This document shows, piece by piece, positions 25,500-33,708 of a stretch of DNA of 55,787 nt; positions within the stretch are counted from its first letter, which is position 1; each line of letters begins with the position of its first letter. The position numbers and the translations under genes are program-made. Source of the DNA: Candidatus Poseidoniales archaeon (GTDB lineage: Archaea; Thermoplasmatota; Poseidoniia; Poseidoniales; Thalassarchaeaceae); the NCBI GenBank assembly GCA_028283505.1, contig JAPOFX010000009.1, positions 1 to 55,787 on the forward strand, given 5' to 3'. A model generated the notes under the pieces. It ran no database searches. It was not told the DNA's origin and worked only from the letters and a program-made list of their open reading frames with translations.

Positions 25500-26600
25500 A
25501 TGGTCCTACCCCGAGGTATGGCTCGCTCGGTATGCGTCATCGTTCCCTCAGTTGGAAACCATGCTGAGTTAGGTATCGCATTGGATGGGCTCCTATCTCA
25601 AACATACCCCGAGGTTGACGTCGTTGTAGTTGGCCCAGAAAGGGACGAGGGGAGGGTAGTTTCAGAGTCTAGAGGGATTAGGTACATCGATGATGAAGGA
25701 TCTATGACAAGAGCTGATGCCTGTAATGTAGCTTTGAGGGAGACCGAGTCAGAACTAGTGTTATTCACAGATGATGATGTCATTGTTCCAAAGGATTGGG
25801 TCGAGAATCTAGTGAGATGGTTCGATAGAGATGAAGTTGCCGGAGTTGGTGGACCGAATTTTGCCCCTCCTGATGAGTCCACCTTATGGCAAAGGGTGAT
25901 TGACGTTACTTTCTGTAGCGCTATCTTTACTGCCGGGACAAACTATGGAAAGGTAGGGTCAGAGGAGTTGGAAGAAGTAACCCAGCTACCAGGAGTTAAC
26001 TCCGCATACAGGAGATCGGTATTGGAGCAGGTAGGAGGTTTTGATGACGGCGCTATTGGAGCTGAGGACGTACTTCTAGATCACAGAATAAGGATATCTG
26101 GCCATAAATTATGGACAGACAGAAAGTCTGTGATTTGGCATAGACGTAGAAATCTTGCGAGGGTAAGGAAGCAAATCACAAATTATGGATTGGTCAGAAC
26201 ATTGGCCAGTGAGAGGTATGGTGAACTTCATCATTTCACGCACACAATGATCGCTCTTTTCCCTCCACTCGTACTTTCTGCTTTTGTGTTCTTCATATGG
26301 GGTGTGGCTAATGGAGGAATAGCATGGCCAGAATTTTGGGATATTGGCCTGTCTGCGGTTCCTCTTGGACTTCCAAGAGCAGGTGCCCATACTCTTCCAA
26401 CTTTGATAATCTTGTACAATATCATTGCGTGGTATGGTTCTGCTAAGGGGAGCTCTCCGAGTAAAGACACAGTTACAGTTTTCCTATCTCCGATTGTAAC
26501 CTTCACCCTGCATTGGAATTACGGAATGGGAGTGCTACGTGGCAGGTGGAGAAGGCTTTCCGGAAAATCTGGATTACAAATAGATGACAGATCTAGATGA
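25500..26600 (+). CDS. Family 2 glycosyltransferase with C-terminal membrane helices
   Basis: 366 residues. GT-A fold: N-terminal CVIVPSVGNHAELGIALDGLLSQTYP, metal-binding FTDDDVIVP near residue 100, then GAEDVLLDHRI (catalytic ED) and a basic WHRRRNLARVRKQ. About three hydrophobic segments (about 245-270, 290-315, 320-340) anchor it in the membrane. It would transfer sugars from nucleotide-sugar donors to a lipid or surface polymer. It starts 25 bases after pcn, perhaps in the same transcript without functional relation. Confidence 0.88.
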   Translation: MVLPRGMARSVCVIVPSVGNHAELGIALDGLLSQTYPEVDVVVVGPERDEGRVVSESRGIRYIDDEGSMTRADACNVALRETESELVLFTDDDVIVPKDWVENLVRWFDRDEVAGVGGPNFAPPDESTLWQRVIDVTFCSAIFTAGTNYGKVGSEELEEVTQLPGVNSAYRRSVLEQVGGFDDGAIGAEDVLLDHRIRISGHKLWTDRKSVIWHRRRNLARVRKQITNYGLVRTLASERYGELHHFTHTMIALFPPLVLSAFVFFIWGVANGGIAWPEFWDIGLSAVPLGLPRAGAHTLPTLIILYNIIAWYGSAKGSSPSKDTVTVFLSPIVTFTLHWNYGMGVLRGRWRRLSGKSGLQIDDRSR

Positions 26601-26602
26601 TT

Positions 26603-26830
26603 CTATGATGGATTTTCCACTAGAAAGTTGATGTATTCAATAACATCATCAAATACTTCATCTGGGATATCCTTGTATGACTTTCCAAACTTTTTCTTCA
26701 CACAAACAGCAACCTAAGCGTATGGGTTTCTACCGGTTGGATGGTGTTTGGAAGGAGGTAGTTTTCCCATCAACATTCCTCCGGCTTCTTGCATATATGT
26801 CCAGATTAGTCTGGAGTTTGCCTCATTCAT
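26603..26830 (-). pseudogene. Small gene interrupted by an in-frame TAG
   Basis: From ATG 26830, preceded by AGGAGGT about 10 nt upstream, the frame reads 38 codons to a TAG at 26714-26716. It then continues without further stops for 36 codons to a TAG at 26603-26605. The downstream part has coding character (VAVCVKKKFGKSYKDIP, then an acidic amphipathic helix), so it looks like one ~75-residue protein split by a stop. Explanations are a recent nonsense mutation, a sequencing error, or two very short genes (a GTG lies shortly after the stop). It follows the FGE-like gene by 5 bases. Function unknown. Confidence 0.5.
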
Positions 26831-26835
26831 GACCT

Positions 26836-27537
26836 CTACCTCCTCGGGTACATTTGTGATCCTTCGGACCACCATGTTGGCTGTGTTGGCCTCCATATAA
26901 TACCAGACAACAGTCCTAGGATTAACCCCCCAAGGACCAGCCCAGGCCAGCCGGTCTCAATGTAGCCTGGACTCGCATTGAATAGGGCCCACAAGAATGA
27001 GGGTATTATCCCCAGGATGAGGATAATTGATACCTCTTCCCTGAGTATAGTAGACCTTGGAGGACTAATAGGCAATCTAGGGGCCATGGGATTTGGCTCC
27101 CTAGTTTCTTTTCTCACGACTCTTACCATATGTTCAGTCTCAGAGTTTGCAGGGAGGTATCTTGGAATGGCATCACTTCCTTTCCACTCCCTACAGACCA
27201 TCAGGCTGGAGTTTTTCTGAAGAAATGGCCTCCCATCGCAAATCTTCCCCCAGTATGATGACGCCAGACGATCCTGAAGGACTTCGATCCCCATTCCCTC
27301 ACTGATAAGGCCTCTATCAAATGCTAGCTGCCACTCTGATTCTGAGCATATGTCCACCTCTCCAGACTCCACGGAAGTTGCAATCTCAGAGAGTTTAATC
27401 GCCCTGTTGGATATTTTAAACTGGTATTGTATTGATACTTCATGCCTCGGGCCGGGAGCTCCAAACAAGACTGCACGGTTAGTGGATCCTATGTATGTTG
27501 ATCCGGGCTCTACAACCAACCAATCTATGCTTACCAA
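26836..27537 (-). CDS. Degenerate FGE-sulfatase-like protein with C-terminal membrane helices
   Basis: About 233 residues if it starts at TTG 27537, which has AGGTGA 4 nt upstream; a GTG at 27579 would overlap the ABC gene by 34 bases. The N-terminal part weakly resembles formylglycine-generating-enzyme (FGE) folds: VVEPGSTYIGS, then GPRHEVSIQYQFKIS, and ESEWQLAF, recalling the family's SEAEWEYA. I cannot see the active-site cysteine pair, so catalysis is doubtful. Two hydrophobic segments sit near the C-terminus (about 180-225). It directly follows the ABC exporter gene and could be an accessory of it. Confidence 0.55.
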   Translation of the reverse strand: MVSIDWLVVEPGSTYIGSTNRAVLFGAPGPRHEVSIQYQFKISNRAIKLSEIATSVESGEVDICSESEWQLAFDRGLISEGMGIEVLQDRLASSYWGKICDGRPFLQKNSSLMVCREWKGSDAIPRYLPANSETEHMVRVVRKETREPNPMAPRLPISPPRSTILREEVSIILILGIIPSFLWALFNASPGYIETGWPGLVLGGLILGLLSGIIWRPTQPTWWSEGSQMYPRR

Positions 27538-27545
27538 TCGCTCAC

Positions 27546-29447
27546 CTATGAGTCTAGTTCCCCAATCTGTATAGACCACTGAGATGCATATACATTTTCG
27601 TTGGACAGCAATTCCTCGTGCTTACCCCTTTCAACTATAGCTCCATCAACCATAGCGATTATTTCGTCAGCATTCCTTATTGTAGCAAGCCTGTGGGCAA
27701 CTGCGATAGTGATCCTCTTCTTTTTCCCACTGGAGCCGTCAAACAGCGATTGTTGGATTCTCTTCTCTGTTTCGGCATCGAGAGCCGCACTTGCCTCATC
27801 TAAAATCAACAGATCTGGATCCTTCAACAATGCTCTCGCCAAGCTGATCCTCGCCCTCTGTCCTCCAGACAGCATTACCCCTCTATCGCCTACCATCGTA
27901 TCTAGACCGTTTGAGAGTTGGGATATGAATTCCGATGCACCTGCCAGTTCCAAAGCATCTAGAATCTCGCTCTCTTTTACATCCCTCGCATATGCTACAT
28001 TGTCTCTGATTGTTCCGTAAAATAAGAATGGCTCCTGAGATACAAAACCGATTCTTGACCTGACTGATTCAATGGAGAATTCATTGATGTCTCTTCCATT
28101 AATCAACACCTTTCCTGTTTGTGGCTCATAAAATCTTTCTATCAGTTTGAGGATCGTACTTTTTCCGGCTCCCGTGTGTCCCATGACTCCTAGAAATTGC
28201 CCTGAGGAGGCGCTCAGATTAATTCCATTGAGGACATTTGAAATCGAGGAAGGGTATGCAAACGATACGTCTTGAAATGAGACACTGCTGATTGGTTCTT
28301 CCAGTGGGATTGAACCTTCTCTGTCAAATATGGAAGGCTCCAAATCGATGACTGCGAAAACCCTTCTAGATGCAGCTTCTCCTTTCTGAAGCTGGTTCAA
28401 AAGCATCCCCAAAATCCACAATGGCATAGTCATTCTTGTGGATATTAGGAGGAATGTTACAAATTGCCCAACACTGATCTCGCCTGAATTCATCAGCCAT
28501 CCTCCTGCGGAGACTAGAAGTCCGAATGAGATTCCTGCCACTATATGGAAACCCGGAATGAATCTATTCCTGATAAACGCCGCCTGTACGGCCTGATCCC
28601 TGTAATTGCCACTCTGTTTCTCAACCCTGTCTCTTTCGAATCCGGTCGCGTTGTACGCTTGAACGATGGTTATTCCAGATAGGACATTCTCAAGGATAGC
28701 AATTATTCCGCCAGTACTTTCCCTCTGTTTACGATATTTTCTCTGTACTCTGGTTGAGAACCAGATGACCATTGGAACTATCATGATCAGTGGGCCAAAA
28801 AGAATCATGCAGAGCAATGGAGACATCCAATAGAGGATTACGAATGCCGTACACAAAGTTGTGAAAATCCTGATGATACTAGTGCTGGAATCTGATATTA
28901 TATCCTCAAGTTGAGCTACATCGGCGGAAAGGACAGACATCAGATTTCCAGTTTGACGGGTTTCAAAATAAGATGCTTCCATGTTCAACAGGGACCTTGT
29001 GGCATCCATCCTAATGTCATGCTGAGCCTTGTATGCTATAGATTGCCAGAGTTGGTTGCTAAATCCCTGGAATATTGCTAGAATTACAAATGATGCAAAT
29101 ATAAGCAAACCAAAGCCAAGCTCTGTTGAGCTTATTGGGCCAAGATCGGGTATTGATTCTATAGTGACGAAACTCTCTACCCTAGAATTTGTGAATTGAG
29201 GATTATCGGGATTGTAATAATCAGCGGCCATTCCTATGGCGATGAATGGGATGAGATCGAAAACCCTAGCACCCATGTTTGCTAGCAACCCGCCGAGTGC
29301 CCTCTGCCAGTATCTGATGACATATGGGAAAATCCTCCATATTTTGCGTCCGACAACTTGTCTTTCTTCGAGAAGATCTGAGTTGTCTTTACTTATGGAT
29401 GTCACAGACATTGATTCCTTAGTCTTAGAGTCAATCTCATCCGACAT
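27546..29447 (-). CDS. ABC exporter, fused permease and ATPase (MsbA/multidrug type)
   Basis: 633 residues. The first ~60 are polar; six membrane helices span about 60-345 in an ABC type-1 export fold. The ATPase domain has Walker A GHTGAGKST (near 410), Q-loop SQEPF, signature LSGGQRAR, Walker B LLILDEASAALD and the switch histidine AHRL. It functions as a homodimer or with another half-transporter to export lipids, drugs or peptides. The substrate is unknown. First gene of a likely three-gene unit with the FGE-like protein and the interrupted gene. Confidence 0.95.
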   Translation of the reverse strand: MSDEIDSKTKESMSVTSISKDNSDLLEERQVVGRKIWRIFPYVIRYWQRALGGLLANMGARVFDLIPFIAIGMAADYYNPDNPQFTNSRVESFVTIESIPDLGPISSTELGFGLLIFASFVILAIFQGFSNQLWQSIAYKAQHDIRMDATRSLLNMEASYFETRQTGNLMSVLSADVAQLEDIISDSSTSIIRIFTTLCTAFVILYWMSPLLCMILFGPLIMIVPMVIWFSTRVQRKYRKQRESTGGIIAILENVLSGITIVQAYNATGFERDRVEKQSGNYRDQAVQAAFIRNRFIPGFHIVAGISFGLLVSAGGWLMNSGEISVGQFVTFLLISTRMTMPLWILGMLLNQLQKGEAASRRVFAVIDLEPSIFDREGSIPLEEPISSVSFQDVSFAYPSSISNVLNGINLSASSGQFLGVMGHTGAGKSTILKLIERFYEPQTGKVLINGRDINEFSIESVRSRIGFVSQEPFLFYGTIRDNVAYARDVKESEILDALELAGASEFISQLSNGLDTMVGDRGVMLSGGQRARISLARALLKDPDLLILDEASAALDAETEKRIQQSLFDGSSGKKKRITIAVAHRLATIRNADEIIAMVDGAIVERGKHEELLSNENVYASQWSIQIGELDS

Positions 29448-29499
29448 GAACCCCCGCAGAGAGGGGAGCGTTTCAATGCTTCACTCTAAGTGTCTCGTG

Positions 29500-29574
29500 T
29501 GGTGCGCCCGCCGGGATTTGAACCCGGGACAAGAGGTTGGAAACCTCTTGTGATAACCCCTTCACTACAGGCGC
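29500..29574 (-). tRNA. tRNA-Gly (TCC)
   Basis: Acceptor GCGCCTG (from 29574) pairs with CGGGCGC, with one T-G wobble. The anticodon arm is AGAGG-TTTCCAA-CCTCT with anticodon TCC. The T arm is CCGGG-TTCAAAT-CCCGG. Discriminator A at 29503 and CCA encoded at 29502-29500. 72 nt without CCA; no intron. Confidence 0.95.
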
Positions 29575-29662
29575 TCATGGTGGGCGAGCATATGTTATCT
29601 CTAAACCGATTCGGTTGTAGAGATGTTCGAACTCAGTACTTGAAAAGAGAGTATGTGCTCCG

Positions 29663-29863
29663 ATGTTTGTGCTCCTAAGGCAACGTATCGGCATTTTGCT
29701 GATGATTTTGTTCATGCCAGTTAACAGCCCAGTTTGGAAAATGGGAATTGAAGGGTTAGGATTTGATCCAGGGCTTTCCGGTTTCGGATTCTTTGCATCA
29801 TCATTGGCTTTTTTTATTGCAGGAGCCTTTATGACATTCACACCAAAAACTAAATTTGGTTAG
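29663..29863 (+). CDS. Possible small two-helix membrane protein
   Basis: 66 residues with two hydrophobic stretches (about 8-22 and 41-60) separated by a Gly-rich loop, and a short basic end. It fills the space between the tRNA-Gly and the convergent TatD-type gene, overlapping the latter's stop by 4 bases. No homologue is recognised. No competing frame in this interval looks more like a protein. Confidence 0.4.
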   Translation: MFVLLRQRIGILLMILFMPVNSPVWKMGIEGLGFDPGLSGFGFFASSLAFFIAGAFMTFTPKTKFG

Positions 29864-30741
29864 AAATATGTGTCTTTGATCCACTTTTCATGGACATTGA
29901 GCATGCAACTCTCAATCTCATCTGTATCCCATTCCTTCGTTGTTAGTGCCTGACAAAGTTGATGTGTCCTCTTTGGTATTGTTTTGGGGCCCAAAACAGC
30001 ACCTGGTCTACTAGGATCATCAAGGAAATCTGTTTCCATCCCCCATGGTGAAGAATTGTCTCTGATTGAGGAGCATATTCCCTCGACGCTTCCTTTTCCC
30101 ATGCTGACAGTGACCGGGAGTCCCGAGGTCCTTTGATCGCTGATGTCAGAAGGTGCGAAATGTCTGATTGTCCTTTTCTTGGGTAATCCTGACCTATTGC
30201 AAAGTCTGGCAATATCTTTGCAAGTCTGATTTCCGTTTTCCTCAACATGTAATTGAACGGGGGAGTTAGATGTTGATGCCATTCTCATTATTTCCAAAAG
30301 GAGGTCGTTTGCCTCTGTCCACCTATCCTCTGAAACCGGGTAGTGAGGCCTTCCAACCTCTCCGAGGCAAACCGCCTCCCCCTCCTCAATCATATCGAGA
30401 GCCAGTCCAACTGCTGATATGTGGAGCTCTGAAGATGCTTTTACTCCGATATCATTGGCCTGGATATCCCAGACTACGGGATGGGGGCCTAAGACTACAT
30501 TCACCTTCAATTCAGTTTTTTCTCTGACGCTTTCTGCCATTTTGATTGTGTCTCTGTAAACTTCCCTGTATCCATTCAGATCTGTTGGTAATGATTTTGA
30601 AAATGACGGCTTGTGTACCAGAAAAATTTCCGTTCCACCGCTTCTTGAAAACTCCTCTGCTGCAGAGATGAATCTATTCTCCCTGTCGAGATGCATATGC
30701 TGATCAACTATAGGACCTTCCCATTTTCCATCTACCAGCAT
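29860..30741 (-). CDS. TatD-family metal-dependent hydrolase (archaeal COG1099-like)
   Basis: 293 residues. TIM-barrel amidohydrolase features: VDQHMHLDRENR near residue 12-23 (metal-binding HxH), a central glutamate in VCLGEVGRPHYP, QLHVEENG, IRHFAP and a late aspartate in GMETDFLDD. This resembles the archaeal branch of TatD-like hydrolases rather than the DNase TatD itself. The reaction is unknown; phosphoester or amide hydrolysis is typical of the fold. It is the last gene of an operon with the TBP-like gene (4 bases upstream) and an unknown protein. Confidence 0.85.
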   Translation of the reverse strand: MLVDGKWEGPIVDQHMHLDRENRFISAAEEFSRSGGTEIFLVHKPSFSKSLPTDLNGYREVYRDTIKMAESVREKTELKVNVVLGPHPVVWDIQANDIGVKASSELHISAVGLALDMIEEGEAVCLGEVGRPHYPVSEDRWTEANDLLLEIMRMASTSNSPVQLHVEENGNQTCKDIARLCNRSGLPKKRTIRHFAPSDISDQRTSGLPVTVSMGKGSVEGICSSIRDNSSPWGMETDFLDDPSRPGAVLGPKTIPKRTHQLCQALTTKEWDTDEIESCMLNVHEKWIKDTYF

Positions 30742-30745
30742 CTTC

Positions 30746-31270
30746 TCACATCAGAGCATCTTCACTTTCTAGCTTCTCTGCCCAGTGCCTTACAGCCATC
30801 TCAGACACCTTTCTGGAGGATTGGTCCAAGACCACCCCCCTTCCATTGTCAAACAGAATGATTGTCGCATTATGGAGCGATGCGTCAATTCTAAGTGCCT
30901 CTATACGTGAGTCATATTCTACATCGGCAAACCTTCTCTCAGAAATTTCCAAATTCACATCTTTCCCTAATGAGAAGCTCATGATCAGCTCGCCAGACTC
31001 CACTGTCAGGCCCTCAAGTGGGAGCCCCATTGTCAGAAGTAGCTCCTGAACTGCCAACTCTGCAACCTCCAACCTGGATAATCCATGTACCAAAATAGAG
31101 CCATTGGGCTCAATGACGTAGGTGGCCCTTGGTTGCTCGTGTGAGACGACGACGTAGTCTCCTGCCTTCGTTCCAGATGCCAGAGACACTGCATCATCAT
31201 GATTTATTGGCACTGCTGGAATGAATCTGAAATTTTGAGTCTCGGTGGTGAATTTTGGTGTGATGCTCAT
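30746..31270 (-). CDS. Divergent TBP-fold (TATA-binding-protein-like) protein
   Basis: 174 residues with two imperfect repeats like the halves of TBP. The second (about 93-168) is clearest: LIMSFSLGKDVNLE, ADVEYD, then NATIILFDNGRGVV and a terminal helix SSRKVSEMAVRHW; TBP has NIVAS...INLE, NVEYEPE, LLFSSGK and a similar helix. The first (about 14-82) has RATYVIEPNGSILVHG and a matching helix. The stirrup phenylalanines that kink the TATA box are mostly missing (only F140 remains). It may regulate transcription or have lost TATA binding. Its ATG overlaps the upstream gene's stop (ATGA). Confidence 0.55.
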   Translation of the reverse strand: MSITPKFTTETQNFRFIPAVPINHDDAVSLASGTKAGDYVVVSHEQPRATYVIEPNGSILVHGLSRLEVAELAVQELLLTMGLPLEGLTVESGELIMSFSLGKDVNLEISERRFADVEYDSRIEALRIDASLHNATIILFDNGRGVVLDQSSRKVSEMAVRHWAEKLESEDALM

Positions 31271-32067
31271 TTTTTCATTCTCCTTACTGTTTCTGGTTCG
31301 GGCCAGCTACTGATTGCTTTTGCTAATGATTGGAGTCTGGCTTGGTGCACGGGTACCATCAGAGTGGGCTGTGACGTTTCATCATCATCAATGCTACTGC
31401 TCCTAAGATTGGCCAGTGCCCCTCTAATCCTCGATGCTAGACGCACATTTTTCTCTAAGAGCAAGCCCTCCCCTATGTCTTTGTTTGATTCTTGTTCCCA
31501 AGCATAGCATGTGGCCGATGCGGCTCCAAGTTCGGAGTCTATATCGTTATCCTTCTCGATCAAAGGTACTGCATTTTGAGCATATTTCCTCCACCTCTTT
31601 GACGTGCTAAGCCTAGAAAGCAATGATCCTATTTTAACCTCCATTTCCGCGCATTTGGAAAGCCATTCGAACCACATATCATCATCGATTTCTGGCTCGA
31701 TAAGAAATACTGGCAGACCCCCTCTGGCATTCTCAGCATGAGATACTAATCTGACTGTCTCAGGGTCAGGAATGTGGGGGCCATCAATGTCCAACTCTCT
31801 GAGATCTTTCAACAGCCTCGAAATCAGTGTTCCCGACGTAATTGCAGCCTCAACATTGGCTCCGGGGCTTTCCTTCTCCTTTTCGTAATCTTCCATCATG
31901 TAGAGAAAGTCATTGTTGGAGATTGTGAGAGCTAATCCATCCCATTTTTTCCTAGACCTCACTTTACTCGGCATGATAACACACGGAAGATGGGGCCAGA
32001 GAACTAAATCTCCGCCATCCGGATCCTGAATTACTACCTCTCTCCATGTCAAGGAGTCGTCATCCAT
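31267..32067 (-). CDS. Uncharacterised soluble protein, operon partner of the TBP-like gene
   Basis: 266 residues, no signal peptide or membrane segment. The N-terminal ~60 residues look like beta-strands (VVIQDPDGGDLVLWPHLP). The middle and C-terminal parts are helical with many charged residues and end in ETVRRMKK. I recognise no family. Its stop overlaps the start of the TBP-like gene by 4 bases, so translation is probably coupled and the two proteins may act together. Confidence 0.65.
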   Translation of the reverse strand: MDDDSLTWREVVIQDPDGGDLVLWPHLPCVIMPSKVRSRKKWDGLALTISNNDFLYMMEDYEKEKESPGANVEAAITSGTLISRLLKDLRELDIDGPHIPDPETVRLVSHAENARGGLPVFLIEPEIDDDMWFEWLSKCAEMEVKIGSLLSRLSTSKRWRKYAQNAVPLIEKDNDIDSELGAASATCYAWEQESNKDIGEGLLLEKNVRLASRIRGALANLRSSSIDDDETSQPTLMVPVHQARLQSLAKAISSWPEPETVRRMKK

Positions 32068-32176
32068 ACATGTCCGAGGAGATTCTTCGATTCAATACAG
32101 CGGTAGAAATGGGGATTTTTTGTGATTTCTAATGGAGGATTGAAGGGGGGCAGACCCCAGCATCAGCTTGAGAAGC

Positions 32177-32629
32177 ATGGGAGAGCCGAGGTCAACTGAG
32201 CCCGTTGTACTCTTGGATGAGGTATTTCCAGGAGACACGAATGCGCTGAATACTTTGTTCGGGGGCCACCTCATGTCGATAATGGACAGAGCTGCAGGGC
32301 TGGCTTCCAGCAAGTTCGCCCATGAGGAATTCGTTACAGTATCCGTGGACGCTTTGAAATTCGAGAGGCCGGCATACCAAGGCGATATCATCAGGACCAT
32401 AGGAAAGGTGGTTTGGACGTCACCAAGGACTGTCGGAGTATTGGTTAGGTCATGCAGAATGACAAGGTCAGATTGGGACCCTGAGTTAATTTGCTCGGGT
32501 TATTTTTTCATGGTAGCGATTGACGATGAAATGAGACCGATAGAAGTCCCTCAGTTTGTTCCTTCTAACGATGAAGAGCGTGCTGAATGGGATAGTGCCC
32601 AGTCTGCCCGTGATGCCATGCGTCGATGA
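32177..32629 (+). CDS. Acyl-CoA thioesterase, hotdog fold (YciA/BACH type)
   Basis: 150 residues from ATG 32177; a TTG nine bases earlier is possible. The family block DTNALNTLFGGHLMSIMD (about 21-38) carries the catalytic Asp/Asn region and the start of the hotdog helix. It is followed by FVTVSVDALKFERPAYQGDI and the conserved strand around TVGVLVRS. It hydrolyses acyl-CoA to free acid and CoA, balancing the acyl-CoA synthetase in the window. The next gene starts 16 bases later on the same strand. Confidence 0.92.
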   Translation: MGEPRSTEPVVLLDEVFPGDTNALNTLFGGHLMSIMDRAAGLASSKFAHEEFVTVSVDALKFERPAYQGDIIRTIGKVVWTSPRTVGVLVRSCRMTRSDWDPELICSGYFFMVAIDDEMRPIEVPQFVPSNDEERAEWDSAQSARDAMRR

Positions 32630-32645
32630 TTGTCTCGGTGATACC

Positions 32646-33626
32646 ATGACGGTAGTAAATGTGGCTTTCTATGGCTCCGATGACCTTGCCAAATCGATTG
32701 CTAAGAGGAGCGACTCCAGAGACATAGATTCCTATGTTTTCAAGGATACTGGCTCGACGCAGACTAGGATCCTCTCCCTCCTGAGGCCTCTGAAGCATCC
32801 TGAAAGTATCAGGCCCCTACTTTCAGTCCTAAATGTCTCTAGTGTCGGATTTATTGAGGTTACAAAGATCGATGCGGCTCTCGGAGAAGTCTTAGTAGCA
32901 ATGAAAAGTTCTGGTATCGAGTCGGGTTTCGCAATGATCAATCAAGTATCGGAGAGTTGGATAGATCCCGACCGAGTTAGGCTCATTTTTCATCAGGCGG
33001 AGCTAGGATGGGACATAATTGAGGAGCCTCTGGAGCCACATGAGTTTCGAGAGAAGTTATTCTCATTGCATGTAGAAAGGGAAGGCAATGATGGCCTTGT
33101 AGTTCCTATTGATCAGAGGTTTACCGTCCAGGGAATAGGAGTTGTGGGTATAGGGTACGTTCAGTCTGGTTCGATCGAGAAGCATGACCAGATAGAGATT
33201 GTCCCAGGAGGTAACATCGGTGTAGTAAGAAGCCTTCAGGTAATGGACGATGATGTTGAAAAGGCCGATAGCGGAGACAGAGTTGGTGTAGCGCTTCGAG
33301 GGGTGGACGAGAATTCATTGGGAAAGGGGTCGTTGATAATTCACCATGGCTCCGATTTACTGACTGAGGTTACTTCTTCTACATACAAGCTAAACACGAC
33401 AAAGTTTCAAAAGAGGATTTTGTCCATAAACGACGTAGTTCATGCTTCCATAAATCTACAATTCAAGGTTGGCAGGATTACAGAAATTGATGGTGAATTA
33501 ATCACTATTGACTGGGAAACCCCCCTGGTAGTCAGGAAGGATGGAAGCGGATTGGTGATTGTTGTTCAATTAGACGCCATTCCCATGAGGATCTTCGGAA
33601 CTATTTCCGAAGTATCACCGGTATGA
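32646..33626 (+). CDS. Archaeal SelB-like factor (aSelBL-type) lacking GTPase motifs
   Basis: 326 residues from ATG 32646. The central and C-terminal parts are elongation-factor beta-barrels: VPIDQRFTVQGIGVVGIGYV with GDRVGVALRGVDENSLGKG matches EF-Tu/SelB domain 2. The N-terminal ~140 residues correspond in position to a G domain, but no P-loop or DxxG is present; only a TKID remains near residue 84-87 where NKxD would be. This is the pattern of the aSelBL family in archaea, whose function is unsettled. It probably binds tRNA or the ribosome without GTP hydrolysis (inference). Confidence 0.82.
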   Translation: MTVVNVAFYGSDDLAKSIAKRSDSRDIDSYVFKDTGSTQTRILSLLRPLKHPESIRPLLSVLNVSSVGFIEVTKIDAALGEVLVAMKSSGIESGFAMINQVSESWIDPDRVRLIFHQAELGWDIIEEPLEPHEFREKLFSLHVEREGNDGLVVPIDQRFTVQGIGVVGIGYVQSGSIEKHDQIEIVPGGNIGVVRSLQVMDDDVEKADSGDRVGVALRGVDENSLGKGSLIIHHGSDLLTEVTSSTYKLNTTKFQKRILSINDVVHASINLQFKVGRITEIDGELITIDWETPLVVRKDGSGLVIVVQLDAIPMRIFGTISEVSPV

Positions 33627-33676
33627 GTTAGATTACCCTGTAAGAGAGCAATTGAATGAAGCATCACCCCCAGAGC

Positions 33677-33683
33677 TTATACC
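33677..33683 (+). promoter_or_regulatory. TATA-like element for the 33709 gene
   Basis: TTATACC about 30 nt before the chosen ATG at 33709, consistent with a leaderless transcript. Positional inference only. Confidence 0.4.
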
Positions 33684-33708
33684 ATGAATCTGACACTCAA
33701 CAACTGGG

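Noticed and set aside
26714-26716. Pyrrolysine or other recoding at the in-frame TAG
   Set aside because: No pyl genes, no methyltransferase context and no evidence of amber use elsewhere in the window.
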